A stretch of 64,000 nt of DNA from contig NZ_JACEHH010000012.1 of the NCBI RefSeq assembly GCF_014154935.1, forward strand, positions 124,001-188,000, in the 5' to 3' direction. The stretch is from Stieleria mannarensis. GTDB taxonomy: Bacteria; Planctomycetota; Planctomycetia; Pirellulales; Pirellulaceae. Shown here one piece after another: positions 9,210-18,445 of this stretch. A program made the position numbers and the translations under genes. The stretch's first letter is position 1; the number at the start of each line of letters is the position of its first letter. Under the pieces are notes generated by a model, which did not search any database, was not told where the DNA came from, and worked only from the letters and a program-made list of their open reading frames with translations.

Positions 9210-9883
9210 TGCCCCCTCTTCTTCGATGCCAGAACCGCGGCGACCGGCATCGTCCAGATCTCACTTCGTTGTTCGGATATCACTTCAAAACCGTTCGTTT
9301 GAAGCAACGCGACGGCGTCGATCGGGCGGCAATCAACGATATGCGGGAAGTGTCGATGCATCCATTGATACGTCTTTTCAAGAAAGCTCACCTGCTCATC
9401 GTCACGAACGGTCGCCATGCCCACGACGACGATCCGCCCGGAAGACCTGAGGATGCGGTGAACCTCGTGCAACACCGTCACAATGTCCTCCTCGGAGAAT
9501 AGCTCCAAGGTAAAGCTAAAAAACGCCGCGTCGAACGAATTGTCCTGCCACGGTAACGCGACGGCATCGCCGACACACAGCTCGACCGAATCCGCAACTC
9601 CGGCCTCATCAATTTTGGCCTGTGCGACGCGCCGCATGCCTTCGGAGACGTCGAGTCCGACCACCTTGCCCGTCGCACCTGCCGCAATGGCAAAATGCAC
9701 GATCGAATTCCCCGTTCCGTATCCGATTTCCAACACTCTTTCGCCCGCTGAAACATTCAACAGTCGCTCGCCAATCTCGCGCGCCTCGTGCTCGTTCGAA
9801 TCCGAGATCGCATCGTAGGCATGACTGATACGGTCATAAAAATGGCGATTGGAGACGTGGGGCGTGCTGCTGTCATCGTTCAT
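9203..9883 (-). CDS. Class I SAM-dependent methyltransferase (UbiE/Methyltransf_11 type)
   Basis: A 226-residue methyltransferase. Motif I is LEIGYGTGNS, followed by VVGLDVSEGM (ribose-binding acidic residue), VGDAVALPWQDNSFDAAFF (motifs II/post-II) and LHEVHRILRSSGRIVVVG (motif III). ATG 9883 is chosen because a GAGGAG site lies 10 nt upstream; the open frame before it starts with TTG. No prenyl-quinone signature is decisive, so the substrate is open. It converges on the response regulator with a 7-bp overlap and lies 27 bp downstream of the sulfatase gene on the same strand, possibly co-transcribed. Confidence 0.88.
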   Translation of the reverse strand: MNDDSSTPHVSNRHFYDRISHAYDAISDSNEHEAREIGERLLNVSAGERVLEIGYGTGNSIVHFAIAAGATGKVVGLDVSEGMRRVAQAKIDEAGVADSVELCVGDAVALPWQDNSFDAAFFSFTLELFSEEDIVTVLHEVHRILRSSGRIVVVGMATVRDDEQVSFLEKTYQWMHRHFPHIVDCRPIDAVALLQTNGFEVISEQRSEIWTMPVAAVLASKKRGHQ

Positions 9884-9910
9884 TTTTGGGGGGCTCCTCA
9901 AAGTCGTACG

Positions 9911-11485
9911 TTACCGATGCACGCGTCCACGAATGCGTTGCAGGGTCTCCCGCATCGAATCGACCCGTTCGGCTTGCTCGGTCCAGCGGTTGTGCTGCTC
10001 ACGCGGATCGGTGTGAAGATCGTAAAGTTGGCCGGGAACGCTGTCCTCGAATTCTCGGGCATGCTTGGGCCGGGTGAAACCGCCACTTCCGCGGCCTTCG
10101 ATCAGTTTCCAATTTCCTTGCCGAAGCGCGAAAACTCCGGACACTGAGTGATGCACCGAAAAGGAACGCGGCTCCCCGGCTTCTCCGCCTAAGAGGGGCA
10201 GAAACGAAATGCTGTCCCTGCCCGAATCGCCGAGGGTGTCGCTGGAGGTGATGTCGGCAACGGTCGCAAACACGTCGGTCAGTTCGACGAGTTGGCTGCT
10301 CACCTGTCCGGCCTTGACGCGTGCCGGCCAGCGGACGATGAACGGAACGCGATGTCCGCCTTCATAGATGTCGGCCTTGGTGCCGCGCAGGTGGGCATTG
10401 CTCTGATGGTTAAAGTCCTTCACGTACTGTCCGCGCGGCGTGATCGGGGCCTTCCCGCCATCGTCGTCGGCTCGAAAATCCCACCAGTGCCACAGACCGC
10501 CGTTGTCACTGGTGAACACGACCATCGTGTTGGCAGTCATTCCGGCACGCTCAAGTGCATCGAGAACCCTCCCGACGACGTGATCGGTCTCCCAGACGAA
10601 GTCGCCGTAGTCGCCTGCGTTGCTTTTGCCTTTGGCGCCGGCCGAGGGGGCGATCGGAAGGTGGGGCGAACTGAGTGGCAGGTAGAGAAACAGCGGCTGA
10701 TCGCGATCGGTATGCGACTCGATCACGTTCACGGCTTCATCGCCGAATCGGGGCAACACGTCGTGAATGTCAAATCCTGCTGACTTCACACCTGAAACTC
10801 CATTGAGAAAGATCGTGCCGTCAATCTCTTGATGCCTTTCGGTGGGCAACGTCTCGACGCGGCGGTCGCGGATGAAGACGTAGGGTGCCATGTCCAGCGA
10901 TGCCGAGATGCCGAAATAGGAATCGAACCCTAGGTCGTTCGGGCCGCCGCTGATGTCGCACTCAAAATCGATTTCGTCCCCGGGGCGAAAGCGAACGCCG
11001 ACGCCTCGACGCTCCACCGCGTTTCCGCCTTTGTCGTGCCACTGCATTCCCAGATGCCATTTGCCGACACAGGCGGTGCGATAGCCCTGACGCTTTAACA
11101 TCGACGCCAACGTGTCTTCGCCATCCCCGATCAGCGGCGGTGCAAATCCGTCGAGCACCCCTTTTGTCAATGACGTCCGCCAACAGTAACGTCCCGTCAG
11201 CAACGTGTACCGCGTCGGTGTGCAGACGGACGAGGGCGTGTGGGCGTCGGTGAAACGCATGCCGCCGGCGGCCAGCCGATCCAGGTTCGGCGTCGGGATT
11301 TGCGAATCGGCCTGGTAGCACTGCGGATCACCCCAGCCCATGTCGTCGGCGAGAATCACAACGATGTTGGGGTGATCGGTTGAATCCGCTTTGGCATGTG
11401 ATGTCACAGGGGCTGGCGTCACCAGGGCTGTGATCGCAACCAGGGTCGCGACGCGTATCCTGCAAAGTAATGGGTGAGCAAACAT
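9911..11485 (-). CDS. Secreted sulfatase, formylglycine type (arylsulfatase A-like)
   Basis: Hydrolyses sulfate esters in the periplasm or outside the cell. From ATG 11485 the protein is 524 residues with an export signal (LVAITALVTPAPVTSHA). The metal-binding start of the fold is NIVVILADDMGWGD, and the formylglycine signature CTPTR has its Cys at residue 88 (S-V-C-T-P-T-R), followed by LLTGRY. GKWHLGMQW and TSDNGG are the expected later metal/substrate motifs. An ATG at 11563 in the same frame is possible but puts 26 residues before the signal. Needs the formylglycine-generating enzyme, not seen in this window. Polysaccharide sulfate is the likely substrate class by context. Confidence 0.93.
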   Translation of the reverse strand: MFAHPLLCRIRVATLVAITALVTPAPVTSHAKADSTDHPNIVVILADDMGWGDPQCYQADSQIPTPNLDRLAAGGMRFTDAHTPSSVCTPTRYTLLTGRYCWRTSLTKGVLDGFAPPLIGDGEDTLASMLKRQGYRTACVGKWHLGMQWHDKGGNAVERRGVGVRFRPGDEIDFECDISGGPNDLGFDSYFGISASLDMAPYVFIRDRRVETLPTERHQEIDGTIFLNGVSGVKSAGFDIHDVLPRFGDEAVNVIESHTDRDQPLFLYLPLSSPHLPIAPSAGAKGKSNAGDYGDFVWETDHVVGRVLDALERAGMTANTMVVFTSDNGGLWHWWDFRADDDGGKAPITPRGQYVKDFNHQSNAHLRGTKADIYEGGHRVPFIVRWPARVKAGQVSSQLVELTDVFATVADITSSDTLGDSGRDSISFLPLLGGEAGEPRSFSVHHSVSGVFALRQGNWKLIEGRGSGGFTRPKHAREFEDSVPGQLYDLHTDPREQHNRWTEQAERVDSMRETLQRIRGRVHR

Positions 11486-11692
11486 TCGGCGGCAACCACA
11501 CGGCGGAGGTTCATTTGGCGGAACTGTGATTGTAGAATACATCGACGTAAGGTGCCGGACCATTCACGCATTTTACCGACCCTCATGGTCGTCGTGTTTG
11601 TCATCGTTTGATGACCCTGTGCTCTCGGATTGCCAAGGGTTGGTGCGGGCATGAAGAAAGCACATTGCAGTACCGTGAGTCCGCCGGAGCTA

Positions 11693-13282
11693 TTAAGTCG
11701 GATGGACTTTGGCCGCCCCCGATTCGACAACAAACGAGGCCCGCTCAAATGTTCGTCCGCCAGGCTTGAGTACGTCGTCGACGACCATGAAGTCGGCTTT
11801 CCACCGCTCGGGCGTCACGTCACAACGGATGTAGCCACGCTCGCCATTGTGAAATTTGACGCACGGGTTCTCGGCCAGGATCGCATCCAGGTTGTTGGGT
11901 TTTTCAGGCCCATTGCCGCCGCTGGAAAGTGAGGTTGCGACAAACTCGGTCGCGATCGTTGGCTCGTCTTCCCGCCGATCGTCCACTCTCAGTTCATTGA
12001 CCCAGTTGGAATGGATGTCACCGGTCAAGACCACCGGATTTGCAATGCGGCGATCGCGTAGGAATCGTATCAATTCCATCCGTTCATGAGAGTATCCCGG
12101 CCACTGGTCCATCGAGAACTGTTCGTTCGCCGGGTCACCGCTGCGATTGACCATCCCCATCATCACCTGCTGTGCCAAAACGTTCCACTGAGCGGCGGAG
12201 CGAGTCAGTTGCTTGCTCAACCAGCCACGCTGCTTTCGCCCCAGCATGGTCTGACTTTTCGCGAGCGCCGCTTCGTTTAGCGGCGACTTGCGATCACCGT
12301 TGGGTTGGTCGCTTCGGTATTGGCGTGTGTCCAACACCTGAAACTCTGCGAGTCGTCCAAATGCCGCGCTTCGGTAAAGACGCATGTCACTTCCACGCGG
12401 CATCTGCTTCAGCCGCAGTGGCATCATTTCGTAATACGCTTGGTACGCGTTGGCTCGGCGTGCGAGATAATCGACGGGGTCAATGCCCGATTCCTCTGAG
12501 ATGTCGTTTGCACAGTTGTTGTCAAATTCGTGATCGTCCCAGGTCAGGACCCAGGGACATTGCGCGTGCATCCGCTGCAGCAACGGATCGGATCGGTACT
12601 GTGCATATCGAGCGCGATAGTCATCGAGTGACTGGATCTCTGCCCCGTGATGCGTTCGCACCTTGCCGTTTCGTCCGGCAGCGTACTCGTAGATGTAATC
12701 CCCAAGGTGAAAGACTAAATCAAGTTCATCACGAGCCATCTGTTCATACGCGGTGTAGAGACCCTGCTCGTAATTCTGGCAGGACGTCACCGCGAACCGT
12801 ACACCTTCTGGCTCACTTTCAGGATGAGGCATCGTGCGTGTACGACCAATCGGGCTTTCCGCATCACCGCACCGGAATCGATACCAATACCAACGATCCG
12901 GTTTCAGACCATCCAGCTCGACGTGGATCGAATGTCCTAGTGCAGGGGTTGCCAGCTGGCTGCCCTCCGCGACGACATTTCGCATGGACTCGTCCGCCGC
13001 GACCTCCCAGGACACCTCAATCGCTCGCGCCGGCATTCCGCCGCCTGGCTGCAGCGGTTCAGGGGCCAGACGGGTCCACAGCACCACCCCGCGGTGATCC
13101 GGGTCCCCCGACGCAACGCCCAGCGTAAACGGGTTCTTGTCCGTCTTGAATGAAGCATCCGCGTAAGTCTGCTGCGACGACCAAACGATCGTCGGCAATA
13201 AACTCGCGAAGGACATCATCGTCCTGCGGCTGACCTGCTGACGCATTTTCAAACGATCCCGATCATTGATTGTTCTAAACAT
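11693..13282 (-). CDS. PhoD-family alkaline phosphatase/phosphodiesterase
   Basis: Metallophosphoesterase of the PhoD type, 529 residues, exported by Tat: the twin-arginine signal is SRRTMMSFASLLP at about residues 19-31. The N-terminal beta domain has the typical FTLGVASGDPDHRGVVLWTRLAPEP. The catalytic part shows FHLGDYIYEYA, TWDDHEFDNN and VVLTGDIHSNW, which carry the metal ligands. PhoD enzymes act on phosphate mono- and diesters under phosphate limitation. It lies 207 bp upstream of the sulfatase on the same strand. No Pho box was recognised. Confidence 0.95.
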   Translation of the reverse strand: MFRTINDRDRLKMRQQVSRRTMMSFASLLPTIVWSSQQTYADASFKTDKNPFTLGVASGDPDHRGVVLWTRLAPEPLQPGGGMPARAIEVSWEVAADESMRNVVAEGSQLATPALGHSIHVELDGLKPDRWYWYRFRCGDAESPIGRTRTMPHPESEPEGVRFAVTSCQNYEQGLYTAYEQMARDELDLVFHLGDYIYEYAAGRNGKVRTHHGAEIQSLDDYRARYAQYRSDPLLQRMHAQCPWVLTWDDHEFDNNCANDISEESGIDPVDYLARRANAYQAYYEMMPLRLKQMPRGSDMRLYRSAAFGRLAEFQVLDTRQYRSDQPNGDRKSPLNEAALAKSQTMLGRKQRGWLSKQLTRSAAQWNVLAQQVMMGMVNRSGDPANEQFSMDQWPGYSHERMELIRFLRDRRIANPVVLTGDIHSNWVNELRVDDRREDEPTIATEFVATSLSSGGNGPEKPNNLDAILAENPCVKFHNGERGYIRCDVTPERWKADFMVVDDVLKPGGRTFERASFVVESGAAKVHPT

Positions 13283-13486
13283 CGACTCTTCGAAGCGAGA
13301 AAGGCATATCTGAATTCAACAAGCCGCACCGCCGCGGGTCTGCGACGATCGACGGCCGTCCACCTTAAGCGGTTGCGCGGGCGGATTCTAGCAGAGGGCC
13401 ATTCCCCTTCGCGCCCGATCGGATCAAAGAACCGTGACCTGCAAAAGGACGTCGGACACCCTTCATTTCACCCGCGAGACTGTTCC

Positions 13487-13957
13487 TCAGACGATGTCGT
13501 CAATGTTGATCGTGACATCGTTGAAACTTGCGGTTTTCGTTTTCCGGCCGTCAATCTCAAAAACGTCGTCCTGCAAATTGACGATCCAAGTTCGAATTCC
13601 GGCCTGTTGATAGGCGGGCAACTTGACCTCGCGATCCTTGGCCAGGGATGCGTCACTCACCTCGATCACCAGCAAGCACTCATTGGGCAGCGGATGACGG
13701 TCTGTCGGGTCCGTTCCCGCCGCAAGAATGGTCAAATCAGGTTCGGGTTCGTTGCCCGGCCAGGAGATTGGTCCTTGGGAACTGACGTCATAGCCAGCCA
13801 AGACAAATATCTTGATCAGCTTGTTCACCGCACTGCGGTGCTTGGGACCGATCACCATTTTGTCGTAGATCAATCCATCGATTAATTCAACTTTATCACC
13901 CTCGGTGAATCGTTGATGGTACTCTTCGTTGCTGAAACGGTGTGTCGCGATACTCAT
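13487..13957 (-). CDS. Uma2/DUF820 family protein
   Basis: A 156-residue protein of the Uma2 (PF05685) family, a PD-(D/E)XK-like restriction-endonuclease fold with no established role. Typical text: FTEGDKVELIDGLIYDKM, EPEPDLTILA (the PD motif), LLVIEVSDASLAKDREVKLPAYQQAGI (the ExK part) and IRTWIVNLQDDVFEI. The frame is open upstream, but ATG 13957 matches the normal family start (MSIATHRFSNEEY). Such genes are numerous in planctomycetes and cyanobacteria. Confidence 0.88.
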   Translation of the reverse strand: MSIATHRFSNEEYHQRFTEGDKVELIDGLIYDKMVIGPKHRSAVNKLIKIFVLAGYDVSSQGPISWPGNEPEPDLTILAAGTDPTDRHPLPNECLLVIEVSDASLAKDREVKLPAYQQAGIRTWIVNLQDDVFEIDGRKTKTASFNDVTINIDDIV

Positions 13958-14097
13958 GAGATCGGCAAGCCGGAAAAAAGAAAACGCAATGCGTCGATTA
14001 TAGCAAAAACCGATGCGTCCGCCTCCCCTCTGTGGGCCATCGCAATGGCCAGAGAGGGGTCTGACCAGCAATTCAATGCGCCACGACTGGCAGTCCC

Positions 14098-15621
14098 CTA
14101 CTTTGCTGCCCGACGACGATTGCCTGGCATCTGATCCGACTTTTTCGCCAGCGGGATCGTGCGGTCAAAGAGGGTGCCGTAGCGTTGGTAGTTATTGTAA
14201 TCGACGGCTTGTTCCTTCCATTTGGCCAACTCCTGATCGTAGCGTTTCCGCATCTGGTCGAGCACCGTCACGCTACCGGAGCTGTCGGCAAGGTTCGTCA
14301 ACTCCAGCGGATCGTTTTGGGTGTCGAACAATTCCTCGGCGGGCTCCATCGTGTCATCGCCGTACCACCAATACGTGTATTTGTATTGTTTGGTCAGGCA
14401 GGTCAGGCTGTGTGTGGACAGCGGACCGAACACATTGATAAACGCCAGCTGATCGTGCCCGCCTTGGTCGGGATTCTGCAGCAAGCCGAGCAAGCTTTTC
14501 CCGTCCATGTTTGCGGGGATCGGCAATCCGGCCAATTCCAGCATGGTGGGCGCGAAGTCGATGTTGCCGGTCAATTGATCGCAACGGAGTTGTTTTCCGC
14601 TGACCGGGCTGCGCGGGTCGTAGATCATCAACGGGACACGCGAGGATTCTTCCATCGGCAACACCTTGGAACCGTATCCATGCGAACCACAGATATAGCC
14701 GTTGTCGCTGGTGTAAATCACGACGGTGTTGTCGGCGACACCCTGGGCCTTGAGTTCGTCTCGGATCATCCCCAGCGCGACGTCGATTGCATAGACTTGC
14801 TGGTGATACTTGGCCATTTCACCGTCGTAGTCGCTGTCGTACTTCCAATCAAAAAAACGCGGGTATTGGCGTCCCGTCTTGCTTTGCGGCGACAGATGCT
14901 GGCCGTGTTCTCGGCCGAAGTTGGCCGGTTTGGTGAACGACTTGCCCGCGTAGACGTCATCGAAACGCGGGTCGGGCGTTGCCGGCTTGTGGGGGGCTTT
15001 AAAGCTGATGGACAAGCAAAACGGCTTGTCCTGCTTGACAGACTCGCGAATCACGTCCTGTCCGAACGCGCCGTAGGACAAGGTCGAATGGGGATACTTG
15101 TCGGCATACTTTTGCATTGACTTGTTCTTGGCCGTCGCGTAATTGGTCTGGCCGGGGCCGCCGCCCCAGAAATCGAAATCGTCTTCACATAACCCCTTGC
15201 CTTCGACGACAATCCCAAACTTACCGGCAAACGCGGTCAGGTACCCCGCCTCGCGCAGCAGCACAGGATACGACTTGGCCCAGACGTCGGCGTGCATGTT
15301 GCCGTGGGTGAAATTGCATCCGGTTTTGTATTCGTACATCCCCGTGAACACATTCGCACGACTGGCCATGCAAATCGCCGTCGTGTTGTAGTGTTTGTCG
15401 AACACCACCCCGTCGCGGGCAAGCTGGTCCATGTGAGGCGTTTTGACGTCCTTGTTTCCGTAACAACCCAGAGAATACGTGCACTGGTCATCCGCGAACA
15501 GAAAGACCAGATTGGGTTTGGAATCGGTGTCGTCGGCTGCATGGGTTTGCTGTGCAAGGTCCGCCTGGATCCACAAACACGCGAGCAATAAAACGATCGG
15601 CTTGGTAAGGTGCATTGTCAT
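14098..15621 (-). CDS. Secreted sulfatase, formylglycine type
   Basis: Second sulfatase, 507 residues from ATG 15621 with a Sec signal ([20 protein letters not shown]). The metal site starts [10 protein letters not shown], and the modified Cys is residue 84 in CMASR, an alanine-type CxAxR signature unlike the CxPxR of the sulfatases at 9911 and 56965. [12 protein letters not shown] and [13 protein letters not shown] follow. It starts 7 nt after the arsC stop codon, so translation is probably coupled; no Shine-Dalgarno site is visible. A TTG at 15639 is an alternative start that would overlap arsC. Confidence 0.93.
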   Translation of the reverse strand: MTMHLTKPIVLLLACLWIQADLAQQTHAADDTDSKPNLVFLFADDQCTYSLGCYGNKDVKTPHMDQLARDGVVFDKHYNTTAICMASRANVFTGMYEYKTGCNFTHGNMHADVWAKSYPVLLREAGYLTAFAGKFGIVVEGKGLCEDDFDFWGGGPGQTNYATAKNKSMQKYADKYPHSTLSYGAFGQDVIRESVKQDKPFCLSISFKAPHKPATPDPRFDDVYAGKSFTKPANFGREHGQHLSPQSKTGRQYPRFFDWKYDSDYDGEMAKYHQQVYAIDVALGMIRDELKAQGVADNTVVIYTSDNGYICGSHGYGSKVLPMEESSRVPLMIYDPRSPVSGKQLRCDQLTGNIDFAPTMLELAGLPIPANMDGKSLLGLLQNPDQGGHDQLAFINVFGPLSTHSLTCLTKQYKYTYWWYGDDTMEPAEELFDTQNDPLELTNLADSSGSVTVLDQMRKRYDQELAKWKEQAVDYNNYQRYGTLFDRTIPLAKKSDQMPGNRRRAAK

Positions 15622-15628
15622 TGGTTCG

Positions 15629-15979
15629 CTATTGGCCAAGAAGTTCGGTGATGTTTTCTGTGGGACGACCGATCGCAGCCTTCCCCCCGTGGACGACGAT
15701 CGGGCGTTCGATCAAGGAGGGATTCGCCGCTAAGATCGCAATCCATTGCCTGTCGGACAGCTTTTGATCGCCAAGCCCCAGCTCCTTGAAGCGTTTTTCT
15801 TTCTTGCGGACCAACTGCTCCGGCTTGATCCCGAGCATCTTCACGATCTTTTGAAGTTCTTTTTCGCTCGGGGGATCTTCCAGGTATTTGACAACGTCGA
15901 ACTCGATTTGATGCGATCGGAGCAGTTCGAGGGCTGCACGGGATTTCGAGCAGCGGGGATTGTGGTAAACGGTGGTCAT
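15629..15979 (-). CDS. arsC: Arsenate reductase, glutaredoxin-dependent type (ArsC/Spx fold)
   Basis: A 116-residue ArsC-type protein. The N-terminus [19 protein letters not shown] carries the catalytic Cys and Arg of the family, and the C-terminal half has [19 protein letters not shown] with the anion-binding arginines. [21 protein letters not shown] is also typical. ATG 15979 is selected because the upstream 14 residues in frame are not conserved in the family. It reduces As(V) to As(III) in the cytoplasm; no arsenite pump or ArsR is nearby, and the short-chain relatives YfgD/Spx remain possible. Upstream member of a two-gene unit with the sulfatase. Confidence 0.85.
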   Translation of the reverse strand: MTTVYHNPRCSKSRAALELLRSHQIEFDVVKYLEDPPSEKELQKIVKMLGIKPEQLVRKKEKRFKELGLGDQKLSDRQWIAILAANPSLIERPIVVHGGKAAIGRPTENITELLGQ

Positions 15980-16060
15980 GATTGGATCGGATTTGGAACG
16001 CGAACCCGCGAGGGGATACAATCGGTCATCTTACTCCGCAACCCCTCGCAGTTGGGAACG

Positions 16061-16711
16061 ATGAATTCCAAGGTTGACGAATACTTCCGGTCAGTATCGA
16101 CATGGCGCGATGAACTTCAGACGCTTCGACGCATTGTGCTCCAGTGCGGGTTGACCGAAGAACTCAAGTGGCGGGTGCCCTGCTACACGCTCGGCGGGAA
16201 AAACGTCGTCATCCTCGGTTCATTAAAATCGTGCTGCACGCTCAGCTTTTTTAAGGGGGTGTTGCTGAAAGACCCCGACAAGCTGCTCGTCAAACCCGGC
16301 GAAAATTCTCGCTCGGCCCGCCTGATCCGATTCACGTCGGTTGACGAAATTGAGGCGATCGAGCCTGTCTTGGTCGCTTATATTCGCAAAGCCGCTGCGT
16401 TGGAGAAGGCCGGCGCGAAGGTGGAGTTGAAGAACGATGTGGGGCCTAATTGCCCCGAGGAATTGGCCGCTTGTTTTGCCGAAAACGAACCGCTGAGGGC
16501 GGCATTCGAAAACTTGACACCGGGTCGACAGCGCGGCTACCTCCTTCACTTTTCCGCCGCCAAGCAATCCAAGACGCGGGTGGCGCGGATCAAGAAGTGC
16601 GAACAACGCATTCTAAACGGCAAGGGGCTGCACGATTGCGTGTGCGGCTTGTCGGCCAAGCTGCCCAATTGCGACGGGTCGCACAAGCAGATGCAGGACT
16701 CAGGGGGATAG
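16061..16711 (+). CDS. DUF1801/YdeI-like protein with C-terminal CDGSH iron-sulfur motif
   Basis: A 216-residue protein. The N-terminal half is DUF1801 (VDEYFRSVSTWRDELQTLRRI, ELKWRVPCYTLGGKNV, LSFFKGVLL), followed by the YdeI-type segment FENLTPGRQRGYLLHFSAAKQSKTRVARI. The last 30 residues contain C-V-C-G-L-S-A-K-L-P-N-C-D-G-S-H (Cys193, Cys195, Cys204, His208), a perfect C-x-C-x2-S-x3-P-x-C-D-G-x-H signature of CDGSH 2Fe-2S proteins. ATG 16061 matches the family start. Function unknown; the combination suggests redox or iron-sulfur binding. It diverges from arsC with 81 bp between. Confidence 0.85.
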   Translation: MNSKVDEYFRSVSTWRDELQTLRRIVLQCGLTEELKWRVPCYTLGGKNVVILGSLKSCCTLSFFKGVLLKDPDKLLVKPGENSRSARLIRFTSVDEIEAIEPVLVAYIRKAAALEKAGAKVELKNDVGPNCPEELAACFAENEPLRAAFENLTPGRQRGYLLHFSAAKQSKTRVARIKKCEQRILNGKGLHDCVCGLSAKLPNCDGSHKQMQDSGG

Positions 16712-16829
16712 GGGCAAGACGATAGGGGCAAGACGATGGGAGGGTCGCCGGGCAGGGGAGCTTTGGCATTGCGTCGCGCGGCCGATTGTGTCGAAAACAT
16801 GACTACCCCGAATGGCACGGGCACAATCG

Positions 16830-16902
16830 TTGGTGTCTAGCCTTTAGGCGATTCCGAGTCGCAGCGACGCAGCGACAGGGGGCGGCCAGAGCCTGGACAC
16901 CA
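16830..16902. repeat. Dispersed imperfect palindrome (TTGGTGTCTAGCC element)
   Basis: Begins with 24 bases that recur exactly at 43203-43226. About 50 bp on, GAGCCTGGACACCA (to 16902) is an imperfect inverse complement of the start, so the copy is a degenerate palindrome; the left arm itself has an inner GCCT-TT-AGGC hairpin. It lies between the YdeI-like gene and the convergent DUF1593 gene and may act as a bidirectional terminator. Confidence 0.7.
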
Positions 16903-16972
16903 GCACGTCGGACCGGCGTTCAATGGGATTCACCGGCGCAGCTAAATTGTTTTGCCCCATTGTTTTGCCCCC

Positions 16973-18337
16973 TCACGGACCTCCCTTGCCCGTTCCTCGA
17001 TGAGCCGCGTTATCGGTGTTCGACGGCAATCGGCATCGCCGCATGCGGTCGGCGAAGTCGCCAAGGAACTGCTCACGCCAGCGACTGACCGTCTTCGCAC
17101 CGCTGTGTGGTCCTTCGGAGACCGAGGGCGATAAATCATCGGTCCACCAGTTCGGCAGCTGGACGTCGGGAGTTGTCGCAATCTTTGGATCGGGGGAATA
17201 AGCCGTGATCGATCCGGTCAAACCGTCGAGTGTTTTGGTGTCACTTTCGATCCGAAAATGGTACGCCTTGGCAGCCTTGGGACAGAAGCGAAATCGCATC
17301 GTGCCATCACCGGCGACGTAGCCGGAAAGCCGCTGGTTTTCGACTTTCAGGAACGTCGGCGAGTGGGGAGCATCGTCGCCGATCGGCAAGGCCAGCTCAA
17401 AAACTCCGAAGACCTCGATTCGATCCGACTCGCTGGGCATACGTTCCAGTCGCAGGTAAGGTCGTTTCCAGGCCCGGACATAACAACCGCCCCAGCCGGG
17501 ACACATTGGGTCATGGGGATCTCCCTGCAGCAACCAACCGACCGACGGCGAATCGCCCATTTTGATGTCCGTTTTCTGACGGGCAAAGAAGTCGCCGAGT
17601 GAGCCTTGTCCCTGGATGTGCCGCGCGACGAAGCGTTCATTGTCCCAGTCGCCCGATTGGATTCCGCCGCTGAACCAACCGCGATAGGTCGCGTTGGACT
17701 CGATCATCCATAGCGTTGGATGCCGATCGACAATGTACTGGAACGCATCCGGCGACCATTTTTTGTTGGGGCCGCCGATCCAATACACGCGCAACTTTGA
17801 CGCAATCTCCGGCGCGTCGTGGAGTGCCTGCGCGAGGTCCTCCAGGCCGCCCCAAACCAGCACGTGCAGCGGCCGCGAATCGTTCCGCCGCGCACAGTCG
17901 ATGATCCATTGTGAACCTTCTGTCGCATTGGCAAACCCCGCGTAAGGCGCACGCTCGGTTGCTCCTTGCTTGGTGATCGCGCGCAACGCATCCGGTGTCG
18001 GGTAGCGATCCGAATAGGTTTTCAGATTCGGATAGTCCGTCTCATAGCACTCGATCACCTTCAAGATGTCGCGCGTTCGGCCTTCGCCGTAGGGCGACGC
18101 GATCAGGCCTTCGAGATCCAGCACGTCGGCGTAGACCAGCAGGTGAACCATCGACTGGAAGTCATCCGGATCGGTACCGCCGATGTCGGTGGAGACAACC
18201 ACGCGGTGGCGGTCGCCGGCTGCCGCGGTGTCTGTCAATTGCTCCTGGGCATCGCAGAATGAGCCGATCGCAAGACACAGGGCACAACACAGCAGCCAAA
18301 TTCCTGTGCGCCGACGACGCCCATAGTTGGTCGTCAA
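16973..18337 (-). CDS. DUF1593 family protein (nucleoside-hydrolase-like), exported
   Basis: A secreted protein of about 454 residues. VVVSTDIGGTDPDDFQSMVHLLVYADVLDLEGLIASPYG is the DUF1593 calcium-binding start resembling inosine-uridine nucleoside hydrolases, followed by PLHVLVWGGLEDLAQAL and LRVYWIGGPNKKWSPDA. The open frame reaches an ATG at 18442, but the 18342-18390 stretch matches an intergenic repeat near 22319. TTG 18337 would open directly on a Sec signal (RRRRTGIWLLCCALCLAIG), so I prefer it with modest confidence. DUF1593 proteins accompany pectin/rhamnogalacturonan genes; substrate unproven. Lies directly downstream of the pectate lyase. Confidence 0.85.
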   Translation of the reverse strand: MTTNYGRRRRTGIWLLCCALCLAIGSFCDAQEQLTDTAAAGDRHRVVVSTDIGGTDPDDFQSMVHLLVYADVLDLEGLIASPYGEGRTRDILKVIECYETDYPNLKTYSDRYPTPDALRAITKQGATERAPYAGFANATEGSQWIIDCARRNDSRPLHVLVWGGLEDLAQALHDAPEIASKLRVYWIGGPNKKWSPDAFQYIVDRHPTLWMIESNATYRGWFSGGIQSGDWDNERFVARHIQGQGSLGDFFARQKTDIKMGDSPSVGWLLQGDPHDPMCPGWGGCYVRAWKRPYLRLERMPSESDRIEVFGVFELALPIGDDAPHSPTFLKVENQRLSGYVAGDGTMRFRFCPKAAKAYHFRIESDTKTLDGLTGSITAYSPDPKIATTPDVQLPNWWTDDLSPSVSEGPHSGAKTVSRWREQFLGDFADRMRRCRLPSNTDNAAHRGTGKGGP

Positions 18338-18341
18338 CCGA

Positions 18342-18390
18342 AACGTAGCGACCTTCGCCAGAAGGTGGTTCGCCTGTGTTTCCCACGCTC
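18342..18390. repeat. Dispersed repeat, ACGTAGC-ACCTTCGCCAGAAGGTG element, copy 1
   Basis: AACGTAGCGACCTTCGCCAG followed by AAGGTGG and, about 15 bp on, CCCACGCTC, closely matches 22319-22366. ACCTTCGCCAGAAGGT is itself a hairpin. This copy lies between the pectate lyase stop and the preferred start of the DUF1593 gene, and overlaps the longer alternative N-terminus of that gene. Confidence 0.7.
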
Positions 18391-18445
18391 TGTCGGGCGT
18401 CGCGACGCCTAGGTGACACTTTCCGGATCGTCGTCGAAACATGCT

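Noticed and set aside
12172-13128. 318-codon plus-strand open frame
   Set aside because: Shadow of the PhoD gene; composition rich in Arg/Pro/Ser without domain text.
13487-13957. Uma2 protein as evidence of a transposon or restriction system
   Set aside because: No inverted repeats, transposase or methyltransferase partner adjacent; Uma2 genes occur singly throughout such genomes.
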